This document shows positions 22,101 to 33,239 of a stretch of DNA of 64,000 nucleotides, one piece after another (position 1 is the first letter of the stretch; each line of letters opens with the position of its first letter). The translations under genes and the position numbers were made by a program. The stretch is from the NCBI GenBank assembly GCA_016748015.1, contig JAAOMT010000034.1, forward strand, positions 34,838 through 98,837, in the 5' to 3' direction. The notes beneath the pieces were generated by a model. The model was not told the DNA's origin. It saw only the letters and a list, made by a program, of their open reading frames with translations, and searched no databases. The stretch comes from Geosiphon pyriformis (taxonomy: Eukaryota; Glomeromycota; Glomeromycetes; Archaeosporales; Geosiphonaceae).

Positions 22101-23855
22101 AATAGGCCAGGTATTCGTGAAAACATCCTCTCACTCATACGGTTTGGGAATCATCGACACCCAAGCCTCTTTTCAAGGCCCAGGAACAGATTCTTGCTCC
22201 AAGCAAACATTCAAAAGCACTAAAAGCATATTCAAAACTGATTTGTCGCAATGTTTCCACAACTTATTTGAGATACCAGAGAGACCAGCTGCTTTCCCAT
22301 CAAGCAGGTTTGAAACAACATCAGACATCTCATCAAAATCAATTAGGCTCATTACACCAGAAAAAGTGTCATCAAAAACATATTCTAAAGGCTGATATTG
22401 GCGATTCTAGATGCCAGTAACATCAGAAACTACATTGCGCTTCCTAGTTTATCCCTCTATAACTGCATCTACTTTGGCCTTTACTAGAGCAGGCTCCAAA
22501 ACCAACTCATTATCAACAACCAGATGATCCAAAGTTACTTTGCGAAAAAGACGTTCCAATACACTCCTAATAGTATGATCTTTATCCAATTCGAAACTCT
22601 CCATTCTCTTATCTATCACTGACCTGATTTGAGATTCCCTAACTCGCTCCACTTCTGACATTTTGGATGCGCAATAAGACTTTTTGACTACAAACAAAAC
22701 TGACTGAATAGCATTGAAGTGAGAACCTGATAGGAAGAGAGACTTCACTGCAGAAGCATTGACTGAATTCAAACCTTCCCATCTGTTAAGCAAAGATGCA
22801 AACTCCTCAGCAGAATCCATATGAGATGGTTTAACTAACTTAAACACCAAGAGCTCCAGCTTGTGAAATTTAGACGAATCCTTGCTAAAAATTTTATCAT
22901 ATTTCTTGAAACACTTTTTCTTGAAAACTGCCTTGGCAGACAGACACATCACTTTACGAAGAGCAACCTACATTGAATTCAAGTCCAAGTGGATCCTGGC
23001 TGCAAGAAAATTGTCATAAAACATAGCAGCATTTGCTGCTGTATCTTCCTTAAATTTGGCCCATTTAACATTATCCACACCTTTGCAATCGTACTTCCAG
23101 TGATCTCTGTTAGCTTGCTTATGAACAGAATTCAACTGAACATTGAGCAGACCACCCAAACCCACTAACACTGAAACAGCCTAATGATCAGTATCAAAGT
23201 ATTCCCCAATGCCAAACACATTATGACCCACTACTGCATTGACCAGATTTGAAGAAATGAACATAAAATCAATTGTCTTAGCAATGCCCCAAGAATTGAA
23301 CCAAGTCGGTAATTTCTCATGAGAGCTCCCACCCAAGGCATTAACCAGACCCAAATCCAGACACTTTTTAAAACTTGCACACTTGCGAGAACCGTCTTCA
23401 TTGAAATTACCACCGAGAACAACAAAGAAAGATTCATTAACAGCTTTTGCAATGAGAGAGTTGACTTCACCAGCCTGAGAGAACCGAACTGCTGAGGAAG
23501 CACCAGCGTACAGACCCAGAATAAACACCAAAAGTTTATTTTTGAAAAGTAATTTAATGGACAAGAGCCAACCTGGCACCTCTGACACTTTGCACACATG
23601 TTTTGCCAAAGAAGAATTCATGACGACTGCAACACTAGCACCCAGATATCCAGATTCCAAACCAGAGATAAACACCCATACACCATCATATTTGTTGACA
23701 ATCTATGGGCGAATTTTCCCCTTTAACTTTGATTCCATAAAAATAGAAACTAAATTGTTCTTCTCCATATGCCAATGAATGACATCGTCCTGTTTTACAA
23801 GATTGTTCATACCTCTGATGTTGCAAGTAGCAATATTCCAAACCAGACTGTCCAT
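19183..23855 (-). pseudogene. LINE ORF2: endonuclease-RT-RNase H, broken
   Basis: On the minus strand the ATG at 23855-23853 starts MDSLVWNIATCNIRGMNN, the EEP endonuclease (to about 23150; GGNFNEDGS, ending DTDH). The RT contains DGKAAGLSGI near 22320, motif A QDMQKAYD near 21890, motif B LDQGEVFSSLLW near 21730 and motif C FVND near 21540, in which the first catalytic Asp is Asn. RNase H spans about 20480-20080 (FTDSS, ELQAIALALE, FSDSQA, VRGHSG). A C-terminal finger, C-x2-C...C near 19715-19665, has Tyr where the plus-strand copy has His. The first third is in one phase to about 22449, the rest in another; the phase changes in a stop-rich stretch at 22450-21910. Stops at 23181, 22966, 22447, 21272, 20642 and 19505 mostly replace Trp, Arg or Gln. 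Confidence 0.9.
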
Positions 23856-25640
23856 TAAAAAGAAAAAGAATTTGAACCTGCCCCAAAACTGTCCACTTTG
23901 GCTGAAAGTCCCAGAACTGTTTCCATCAGACACTTCATGCTGTCTTCCAACTTGAATACCAAAAATACATCAAAAAACACTGCTCCCGCAACAATCTCAC
24001 CACTAGTGGCTGCACTTGAACCCTCACTCATCACTATATCTGCCCCTTGATTCTGTGATGAAGGGGTCACCAACGGCTGACATCCAGAACTATGCTGGGA
24101 AACTATTGGCCCAAGTGCATCCAACCTCTTAGCCAGCTTACCCATCTGCTCCGCAAGGCTGGCAAAACTGCACTCAAGAGCAGCAAACCTATCATTGGCT
24201 TCCATCAAAACCAGCAGGGACAGCACCAACTTCGAAGAAGAACCAGGTTTCACTGAAGCATTTCATCCAGAGAGAGAAGGAAAAGAAGACCCACTAGCAA
24301 CTTTTGCCCAAAAGAGACCACCAAAAGAAACTGGATGAGCAACTGGAGCTGATTGCTTGGCATAGATGGCTGCCAATCTGCTTTTATCTGTGTCTGACAG
24401 GACTCTATGCGAAAATAAACCTGAAGAAACTCTCTTACCAATCGCACAGCCCAATGACGTATGGCTTGATTTCTCACACTTGGCACACTTGGCCAAAACA
24501 AGACAAAACCAGCATAAATTGGTGCCCTTCAACACTGGCGTGGTTCTTATGATGGCATTCAATGATTCAGCAGAATCAAAACAGATAACAGCACACCTTG
24601 CTCTAGCATACGTAACTGGATGATGATCAATAACACACATCTTCCCACCCACAGAACCAATAAAATCCCAGATGTCATGAGCAGTCGTACCCATTGGCAG
24701 AGTATAGAGCAGCGCCCTATGCTGGTTCCTCACATCCCATGATTCTTTGTCCAAATCTGATCTAGCCACCCGCACAGCATCCTTCCCAATTAAAATTGAC
24801 CACTCTGTTGCGACCAAATCGGTGTGATCTGATTGCTCAAATTCTACCACAGCTTTCTGCCACAGTCCCACCAATTGCATCTTGATCGATCTAATTATCC
24901 CAAACTCAGAGAGCGCAGCGTGCACAGCCTCAGCTGATGTTCCAACTGGAATTTCCTTCAACACCACAGCCCGATCTGAGCGACCAGCTGATCTCTTAAG
25001 ATCGGTGTTTACCATGATATTTGCACCAGTAGCCTTTTCAGTGGCTTTCATTAAACCCAATTCAGAAGTGAATGTCGTTCTGATGATCCCTGAGAATTTT
25101 GAGGGAGTAGATGCCTCCCCCAAAACCATTGATTTCAGAAAATAATTTCCTCACCACCACAAGCTTTTCCTGAGAAGATTTGCCCACCTTATCCAAGCCA
25201 ATATCCAACACAAATGACTTCCTGACTGAAACATTGACCAAATTTTCCATAGGAGGAGGGAGCTCAAGAGGAGCATCCGAGAGAACACCATTATCACTAC
25301 TATTTTTTGAGAAGTCAATCTTTCCCAATGGCTTGCCTAATGTCTTTTTGGTTTTAACCTTCGAACTCGTGAGTGTATGATTATAATCTTTACCAGCCAG
25401 AGCTCCACCTTCACCATAATCAAAGCTGGTTTCCTCCACCAGACACTCCTCTTTCATATCAACACTTTCAGACTCAGTAGTGTCCTCAGTCTCTGAACCC
25501 CATGAACAAACACCAGGAACTTTAGCAGCAACCCTTCTATTATCAACACCCTCTGCCAACGCACCTCCCTTCCTCTTTTTCCTTGATGCAACCTCCTTAA
25601 AACCACTCTCAGAACCAGAAACTTTAGCAGTTTTTTTCAT
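23855..25640 (-). pseudogene. LINE ORF1 (CCHC zinc-knuckle protein), broken
   Basis: The minus-strand ATG at 25640 begins MKKTAKVSGSESGFKEV, followed by a Lys/Ser/Glu-rich N-terminal region (about residues 1-150), then the conserved core (SFVLDIGLDKV, NGFGG, TPSKFSGIIRTTFTSE), an RRM-like part with IKMQLVGLWQKAVVEFE, a conserved RNQHRALLYTLPMGTTAHD block, a C-x2-C-x4-H-x4-C knuckle (CAKC..H..C near 24480) and a helix-rich C-terminus (ALECSFASLAEQMGKLAKRL). An extra G in a G-rich run near 25110 shifts the frame, and a TGA at 24263 interrupts it. The stop TAA (23857-23855) overlaps the ORF2 ATG as TAATG. The role is RNA binding within the LINE RNP, inferred from the family. Confidence 0.87.
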
Positions 25641-25780
25641 AACAACAATAACAGAGCCAATAGTGGTCTCGTAATCGAAGAATGGTTTTGATTTATCGTA
25701 CTGAATAGTAAAAAACTTCTTTCGAAAAAACTTTTGACTCTTTTTTGGGAATTTTGGACAAAGGAAAAAAAGAAGTTTTC
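25641..25780 (-). promoter_or_regulatory. LINE 5'UTR (minus strand)
   Basis: The 140 bases between the target-site duplication and the ORF1 start. In LINEs this part must contain the internal promoter. It is similar in length to the 136-base 5'UTR of the plus-strand copy, but the two are not obviously alike in sequence. Confidence 0.5.
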
Positions 25781-25790
25781 ATTTGATTTG
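25781..25790. repeat. Target-site duplication, right copy (LINE -)
   Basis: ATTTGATTTG, identical to 19036-19045, immediately 5' of the LINE. Confidence 0.85.
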
Positions 25791-26340
25791 TATAAAATAC
25801 AAATATAACCAGATTATATAATACACTAAATTTTATAACATTAAAAATTTGCTGAAATATTTAATAATTTAATAATAAATTAACAATTTACCAAAATAAT
25901 TTATAGTTTACAAAAATAACTTATAATTTAATAAAATATATTTTTAGTTTATTAAAATATTAGAAAAAAAAAGTGCTAGATTATAAAATAGTACTATAAT
26001 AAATTGTATAAAAAAAAGCTTTTTTTTAAGAAATATATTTTAAATAAAATTAATTCAATTATTTACAAGATATTTTTTTTAAAATTATTTTTCTTACAAA
26101 TTAATTTTAATAAAACTTACTTTAAAAAACATAAAATTTTTAATTATTATTGTTTTAAAATAAAACATTTTATACTAATATTTTAAAATTAATTAACTAC
26201 TAATTTCAATAACTATTAGTAACTTATAGTCAAAATTTTCAGTAAAAGAATTAATTTTTACAACAAAGTAACTACACATTATGTTGAAAAGTTTACTGCA
26301 AAGTAATTATATAAATAATTGTCATAAAATTGGCTATTTT
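25791..26340. repeat. Dispersed repeat R, copy 2, right half
   Basis: About 25900-26340 aligns with 16240-16740 of copy 1, including the ATAAAATTGGCTATTTT end. It is the continuation of 18796-19045 on the other side of the LINE insertion. Confidence 0.5.
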
Positions 26341-26567
26341 ATTATAAGTCCAATAGCATACACAATTTAAAGTATAAAAAAATATTTTAAAAGAAAAACT
26401 AGCTTATTAGAAATTTACTAACTTCTATTAACAGCAAAATTAACAATAAAACAGCATTAGTAATATCAAAAAAAATAAAATTTTTGATAATACTATTTAA
26501 TTTAATAATAATTACAAAAGTTTGGTAAAACCAAAATTAATTTTGAAGAATATATATTCAAAGCTAT
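26341..26567 (-). mobile_element. Old LINE relic A, RNase H segment
   Basis: It aligns with about 20080-20240 of the full-length minus-strand LINE, i.e. the middle of the RNase H domain. The match resumes directly at 46284 (TTCAAAG|CTATT..TAGCTGTT against the ATCCAAAG..GGCTGTCC region of the intact copy), showing that the old Ty3 element inserted here. Confidence 0.6.
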
Positions 26568-27535
26568 TGTTATAAATAAACTTAATAGAATATAATTATA
26601 ATATTTAGTGTTTATAATTTAATAATAGGCGTTTGTTTAATAAGCTAAAATATTTGTCAAAAAATTTTCAATAATATTATTTCTGGTACTAATTTGTTAA
26701 TTAGTTTTTAAAAGTCTTTTTTAGTTTTAAGTTATATTTATTAAGTTTTTTTATTATAAGACACAGAGATATAGTTTTTGTAATAATAATATTATAGTTG
26801 TGTTTTCTTTCAAGTTAGTTAAACACAGTTTCTAGAGTCTAATATTATTTTTTTGCTTTTTTAATAAGCTAATAAGATAAAATTAATATTTAACACTTAG
26901 AAAAAGCTTCATTTTTTTATTAAGCTATCACAAAGTCTAATTCCAAAAAAGTTGATTTTCAATGTTGTTGCTTTACAAAAGAAAAAAAAATTAGTATTCT
27001 ATTAATTACTATAATCAAAAACAATTGGTTTAAGTTAATAAAGTTCTAAAAATATTTATGTTAATTGTATTTGGTTTAAAATAAAAATAAAAAGAAACAA
27101 TTAATTAGATTTTAAACAATTCATTTTGTTAAAAACATGTAATTAAAAATTTGAATAATAATGTTTTATTTGAATTAATAAAAAATATAGAAAAAAATAT
27201 AATAAAAAAGTTATTAAACTAAAAATAAAATATTAAAAAAAACTTAATTCTTGTTTTATTTATTCTTTTTTAATTGCTAAAATTACTCATTTTTATACAT
27301 ATTTTTTAGTTTTACAAAATTGGTTACAATTGTTTATTATTACTAATTATTAATTATTATTTTAGTTATTGTTTTATTTTTTATGTTATAATTAACTATT
27401 ATTAGTTATTCTATGTTATTTTATATTATTGTGTATTATTTTATATTATTTTGTATTACTCTATGTTATTTTTTGTTTTTATATAATAATTACGTTTTTT
27501 AATTATTTTTGAATTAGTTTTTCTATATAGATAAT
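26568..27535 (-). repeat. Old Ty3 element, 3' LTR (reverse)
   Basis: It begins TGTTATAAATAAACTT, the complement of the LTR end, contains the LTR's AATAAGCTAATAAGAT block near 26865, the degenerate TTATT/TTATG repeat near 27340-27470, and ends TAATA. It is followed by the complement of the polypurine tract (TTATTTTTCTCTTTTAAAA). Confidence 0.75.
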
Positions 27536-29406
27536 ATTATTTTTCTCTTTTAAAATTAAGCTTTTGTAATAATTTTTAATAAACTATCTAATAATATAAC
27601 TAAACAGTATTTAAATACTAAATATAACCAATAAGTTACTTTGTAATATAATATTAAATTATTATTTTTCACAAATTTATTTATTTGTTAAAGAGTTTTT
27701 CTGTTAAATATTTGTTTATTATTATCTATATATAATATTTATAAGTTCAATTTTTTACCAAATTTAAAAAACCAGTATGTTAATAAAAGTTTTTTTTTAT
27801 GTTGTAAAAATTTTTGGTATTTATTCTCTAATGTTTGATTCTATAGTTAAGTTGTTTAAAACTTTTTTGACTTTTTTTTAATGTTTGAGTATTGAAATTT
27901 TTCTTGTTTAAAACCAAATAAAGTTAAAAATATTCAGTTTTAGTTAAATTGTTTTAAATAATTGTTGTAAAAACTTTAGAATTTTGTTTAAAAGATTTAT
28001 AACAAAATTGTTTTAAGCTTTTTTTACTAGTTTTTTAAGAATATATATTTAATTTCTGTAATTCAAATTTTCTATAAACAGACTGTGTTTAACAATAATA
28101 ATTAGTTCCAAATTTTATGGAATATTTTTGAATTTGACCAATAAAATTTGTGTTTTTAGTTAAAATATAATTAATAACAATTTTTATGTTGTGTAATAAA
28201 GTTTTAAATAATTTCTATATATATATATAACTTTCTTCAAAATTTTGTCTTTTAATTGTAGTTTATAAGTTTTATTGTCAAAAACTTTATGTATGTAGAA
28301 TAATCTGTTTTATTTTAGATCAAATTTTCTATTTTATTATTTTTCTGCTTTAATACAATATAACAATATTTTGTTTTCAATCTTAAATTTAACTAGTTGA
28401 TTAAGTAGACAATTATTATGTTTTTTTTGTTATTTTTAAGAATTACTAATATTGTTAGCTATTGTTTTATAATTGTTTTCCAGTGTTTTTATGAGTTAAT
28501 ATGTTTTTTAGTATAATATGACTTTAAAGTTTTTTTTAATAATTGTTTTTATTAAAAAAAAAGATATTTTTAATTTAATAGACAATATGGCTTTTTTTGT
28601 ATACTAATTTAAATAATATAAATTATGTAGTATTTTGCTTCAATATTCAATATGTAAATAATACTAAAAATATAAATAAGTCTTATTTTTGTGCATTTTT
28701 ATAACTTATTTTTGTTAATACTTTACACAATATTTGATTAAATTGTTTTATCAATTTATTTGTTTGAAGATAATATAATAACAATAAAAGTCATTTTATT
28801 TCAAATTATTGGCTTAATTTTGTAAGAATACTGTTAACAAAATGTATTTTTTAATCAAACAATAACTCTTTTGAACATCTATATTAGCATATTAAATCTT
28901 AATATACAAACTTAGTTATTGTTTTAACATTTGCTATATAAATAGTTCAGACTTTTGGTTATTTAATAAAATAGTTTATGATTATAACAATATATTAATT
29001 TTTTTTAAAAGTAATTGAAAAAAGTTCAACCAAATTAATTTTAATTATATTAAATAAATTTTTAATTAAAATAAATTAAAATAGTTTAATTGTTCTGGCT
29101 TCATTTTTTCTTTGGCAAAAGTTATAATTATAAATATATTCGAAAATATTTTTGTATATTGTTGACTAATAATATAAATTAATTGTTTTTTTTAAAGTAG
29201 TATTTTTATTAAAGTGTTTAATAGTTGGTTTAAAATACATGTTAAACAAGATAGTTTTTTTTAGTATTTTTTATAACTTATTATAATATAGTATGGTTTT
29301 AGTATTTTTATTAATATAAATTTTTATTGTAAATAAAATAGTTTTAGACTTGTTTTTAAATAATACTTTGTTTCTGTTAAGATAATTTTTTTTCAAATTA
29401 AAGTGT
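27536..29406 (-). mobile_element. Old Ty3 interior, ORF3 and integrase remnant
   Basis: Read in reverse, this corresponds to the segment between the RNase H/integrase border and the 3' LTR of the younger element. I could align only the first 50 bases with confidence (complement of the ORF3 end and polypurine tract); the rest is placed by position. No open frame. Confidence 0.5.
29403..29406. repeat. Target-site duplication, left copy (Ty3 element 1)
   Basis: GTGT immediately precedes TGTTAC; the same GTGT(T) follows the 3' LTR at 39539-39543. The duplication is 4 bp if the LTR starts at TG and 5 bp (GTGTT) if it starts at the next base. Confidence 0.7.
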
Positions 29407-30425
29407 TGTTACTTGAGTAAAAAAACCAATCCAAAGTTATGAAGAAACATGACCAAAATGTGATATAACACAGAATAGCATGCAATAATGTTGGATAACG
29501 TGTTATAACATAGAATAACATATTATAATGCAGGATAACACAGAATAACATGTAATAACATCAGATAACATGTTATAACATAGGATAACTAGCAATAATG
29601 TAAAAAAACAAAGCAATAACAGAAATAACAAAGCAATAGCTAGCAATAGTGAGACAATTGAAAGCAATCCTGTAAAACCAAAAGAATGTATAAAAACAAG
29701 TAGTTGTAGAAGTGAGAAAAGACAGACAGATAGATACAAACCTCTAAACAAGAATTAAATATCCATACTCCTTCATTATTTATTATCTTCCCTATTTTAT
29801 CTTCTGAAATAAACCAATTATTAAAGAAATCAGAATCACAAATTCATGTTCTCAAACTTTGTGGAATTTACATGAATTAATCTTTGTCTCGTACCTTCAT
29901 TCTAGGACAGATGCTCTTAGCATAACTGTCTCAAACTATTAACAATTTGGACCAATTGCTCTTGATCACAGTAATTGACAATACTAATTTATCTTTTCTT
30001 TTCTTTTCTTTTTCTTTCTTTTTCTTTCTTATTTTTTTTTGTGGAGCAGCAACATAGTAAAATTGACTGTCTGGGAATAAACTTCATGATAGCCTGGTAA
30101 AAGAAGGAAGCTCCCCCTAAGTTTTGGATATTAACATTATTTTGTTAGCTTACTAGAAGGGTAAAAAAACAATGCCAGACTCTAACAACTGCACTCATTA
30201 GCTCAGAGAAGAAAGCTCACATTTACAGAAAATATTGCAATCGACAAAAAACAAACTCTGTGCCTTATAACCAAAGAATTTAACAGGTAAATTCACATTC
30301 AGGAATAGACCTTCAGAGACTGATAATCAAGACTAAGCCAATAAAATTACATGGAAGATGCATCTCCAATAATTGAGAGCACTAAACATTACCAGTTCCA
30401 TTACTCACCAAGTTTATCCATAACA
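29407..30425 (+). repeat. Ty3 element 1, 5' LTR
   Basis: 1019 bases, TGTTACTTGAG...CATAACA. It contains a degenerate repeat of ATAACATAGAATAACA-like units (29466-29600), a TATA box (29689-29696, TATAAAAA), a long pyrimidine tract of T with interspersed C (about 29993-30050) and a CCTGGTAAAAGA block near 30093. It is close to the 3' LTR (38486-39538) with point differences and length changes in the repeat and the pyrimidine tract. Confidence 0.9.
29689..29696 (+). promoter_or_regulatory. TATA box of 5' LTR
   Basis: TATAAAAA, conserved at the same place in the 3' LTR (38798-38804). Transcription probably starts 25-35 bases downstream, which would mark the U3/R border. Confidence 0.55.
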
Positions 30426-30427
30426 TT

Positions 30428-30445
30428 TGGTGCTCCCTGTGAAGT
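30428..30445 (+). other. Primer-binding site, element 1
   Basis: TGGTGCTCCCTGTGAAGT lies two bases after the LTR. It is complementary to a tRNA ending ..AGGGAGCACCA; I cannot name the tRNA. Element 2 has the same first 11 bases. Confidence 0.75.
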
Positions 30446-30487
30446 TATAAATTTACAGAGACAGAACATCTCCAAAAATACACAAAA

Positions 30488-32485
30488 GTGGTGACTATTG
30501 GAACAATAAAAAAAGACCACTCCTTATACAGAAAAGCACTATTTTAATACTTTCAAAAAGATCTAGAAATATCAGCAGAAACCACTTATGCAAAAAGTGA
30601 TTTTTGTAACTATATTAACACAAAAATCGACTGCTTGTTAGGCTGTACAACTGATATAGGAAGACTTGGAGAACAAATCCATCAAAGCTTATTAGGGTAC
30701 TTAACAGCCATGACTATTCAAGCAATTGCTGAAACTCTGCACATAATCGATACAGACATTAAATATTACATAGCACAACAATTTTCTTAAGTACAACAAC
30801 CAGTGGAATCTGACCCTGAGGAATATGAAGATGAAACCAACAACTCCGTAACTGCCCAAGCCAAGTCCATGGTCAACAAAAAACCAAGGTTCTTCTCCCC
30901 AACAACTCCATCATACCATCAGACACTCCAAAGTAAAATTGTATTCAACCCACCCCCGGAAACCCAGTCAAAAACATCACAAACTCCTAAAAATCCACAC
31001 CCTTGGAATCAACACAGTTGGACCAAATTACTAGGAGAATATGGATCACTGTTTGGAAATCTTATTCCAGCAGCCAGTCAAACAGAAGGAAACCCATCAA
31101 CTTGGAAACAGCCACCAGCACAAAACTTAGCAGAATTAGCATCTTCCCTGATGGAAAAAACAGCTATCTTACAACCTATTAGTTCAAGCAACAAAGGAAA
31201 GCAACCAGCATTAGCACCTAAAGAACACTTGAATATGTGAACACCAATCCCTTTAAACATAATCAGTAACACCCCACCCATTAATTGGATCATGGCTTAC
31301 TGGGATATTGCTAAATTGGAAAAATTCTCTGGTGAAGAAGATAACGCATATTCTTGAATTGTGGATGCCGAAAAAGCAATTACTGCTAATGGTTGGAACA
31401 ATGACTGCACAATTCAGGCACTGCCATTCTTTCTGACTAGAACTGCCAATTCGTGGTACTAGAGCCTTACAGAGAAGCCTACCTCCTTTACAGAGTTTAA
31501 ACTTGCATTTCTGCAATACTTCTGTGATCCCAATATGTTAATTTGATTGCAGAATCAATTTAGCATAATTAAACAAAAAGATCACAAAGCAGTAACTACT
31601 TATCTCAGACAATTCAATCAAATCCTTTGTTAAGTATTAGCTATTAAAAGGGACTACTACACCATGGCACAAGTTCTTAATCAATTCATTAAAAAATTGC
31701 AGAGTAATATTCTAAGATCCATAAGACCCCACCATCCGACCAGTTTACAAGACGCCATCACTCTTGCCCACAATTTTGAGTCTGCAGAACAAGAAGCAAA
31801 CCATACCCAAGCCATTAATTTAGCCATTAATAGAACCTTTGACATTAATGCAAAGATAACCCAATTGAGTAAGAAACTAACTCAAAAAATTAAGGGATTT
31901 TTAGCCAGAACTACAGGAACTTACCAACTATTCCAACAGAGAGAAAATAACAACAACAGCAGATATCCATAACAACAGAACTGTCAGCAATAGCAACAAC
32001 CTTGGAGATCTGATCCCCATAACTGTTACTACTGCCAGAAATCTGAACACATTGCCCATGACTGCAGAAAGAAGATCATAGACCAAAATCAAGGAAACTC
32101 ATACCAGCAACTCAGATATTAGCAAAACATGGTACCCTAATATTCCATACTTCAGAATCAACCACCCCAATATGCATAACAAGTCCTGTACACTCAACCA
32201 CCACTCCAGAATTATTATTAACTACTACCAATAATACAAGCAATCCCTCACTATCAAACTTTCCCTTACAGCCCATCCAAACTTCGAGCTATAGACTATA
32301 ATCAAGAATGGAGAAATTCCAACAACAATTAGGTGCAAACTAACAGTGGACCATCTCAACCAATCCCTCACAGTCCTGCCCAATCTTGACCAACACCAAC
32401 TGGATACTCGAATCAAGCTTCTTATCTCAGTCTTATGGAAGACCAGAGTTTTGATAAATCTACACCTCTGGAAGGGGGGATGTAG
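30488..32485 (+). pseudogene. Ty3 element 1 Gag, broken
   Basis: Gag builds the particle. The expected start is at 30488, where element 3 has ATGGTGAC and this copy has GTGGTGAC. One phase runs to TAG 32483. Domains: an N-terminal helical domain (YINTKIDCLL near 30616, parallel to elements 2 and 3), a Pro/Gln-rich linker (30803-31240), the retrotransposon gag capsid region (about 31300-31820; WYQSLTEKPTSFTEFKLAFL), a Gln/Asn-rich stretch, and the nucleocapsid knuckle C-x2-C-x4-H-x4-C (CYYC..H..C, 32024-32065). In-frame stops at 30545, 30788, 31238, 31355, 31460 and others mostly look like CAA to TAA or TGG to TGA/TAG. It ends just after a run of six G. Confidence 0.85.
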
Positions 32486-32559
32486 AACGAATCTCCCAAT
32501 CTTCTAAATAAACAAAAAGCAATATCCTACCAGCCACTATTATTGAAGACACCACCCTA

Positions 32560-33105
32560 GCCGCCATATTTTCTTTTGACATCAATAATTTGAACACCCA
32601 TAGCCTTTTTAGTGGAGCAGCCATCAATCAGAATAAACCAATAACAGCTCTATATACCGATGTCAGAGTCAGAAAAATAGACATTAAATTAATCCTGGAT
32701 AGCAAATTAGCCAATAGCATAATCACGAAGCAGCTCATGGACCAACTAGGTTACCAAGTAGACTATGCTGCTACCACTTGGATCATTACAGCAGATAGAA
32801 ACACAAAAACCCCAATAGGAAAAATTGATAACTTTCTCTTTGAGATTAATAGAATCCAAATTTCTATCAAAGTACTTGTTATGAAAGCTACTCAATATTA
32901 AGCTCTAGTAGGAAACAATTGGTTGTCAAAAGTTAATGCTACTCTTGACTGGAACACCCAAGAACTTCAACTCACATTCAATGGACAGCATGTTCAAGTC
33001 CCAGTTACATGTGGACACTTTAAAATCCAACGTACTGAGGAACCTCTTATTGAATTGGAAGACACATCACTGCCACCAACTATTGAGACCTATCAGGTTT
33101 TATAG
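32560..33105 (+). pseudogene. Ty3 element 1 protease, broken
   Basis: A retropepsin-like aspartic protease that would mature the polyprotein. The active-site loop reads LILDSKLANSIIT (Asp at 32698); element 2 has LILDSGLAGSIIT at the same place, so the DSG glycine has been lost here. The rest is well kept: ITADRNTKTPIGKIDNF, a conserved strand VLVMKATQY with a stop (32899), then ALVGNNWLSKVNATLDW. The frame is -1 relative to gag. Confidence 0.8.
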
Positions 33106-33239
33106 ACAGATGATTATCAAACTGAACTACCCCCACCACCAATTTGGGAAGAAAAAGAAAAAGGCAGAGCCGAAGAAGAACCCCAATTGTCATCACTAGG
33201 ATACATAACCTTAGACCAAAGAAACTTATTTTACCAATC

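Larger units (their letters stand above)
19046..25780 (-). mobile_element. Full-length LINE (non-LTR retrotransposon), minus strand
   Basis: A complete 6.7-kb element on the minus strand: 5'UTR 25780-25641, ORF1 25640-23855, ORF2 23855-19183, 3'UTR and tail 19182-19046, between 10-bp duplications. It belongs to the same superfamily as the 7.93-14.85 kb element, with the same domains and the same kind of ORF overlap, but clearly diverged. It is richer in C/G than the relics and so younger than its surroundings: it lies inside repeat R, which lies inside LINE relic A. It carries about nine stop codons and two frameshift regions and cannot be autonomous. Confidence 0.92.

Noticed and set aside
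19933-25674. Numerous open frames on the plus strand opposite the minus LINE
   Set aside because: They are antisense shadows of ORF1 and ORF2: low similarity to anything, with composition that follows the complement of the coding strand.
29503-29751. Leu/Ser/Cys-rich minus-strand frames in the LTRs (also 38370-38860)
   Set aside because: They translate the ATAACA-type repeat and have no start or neighbour that would make them genes.
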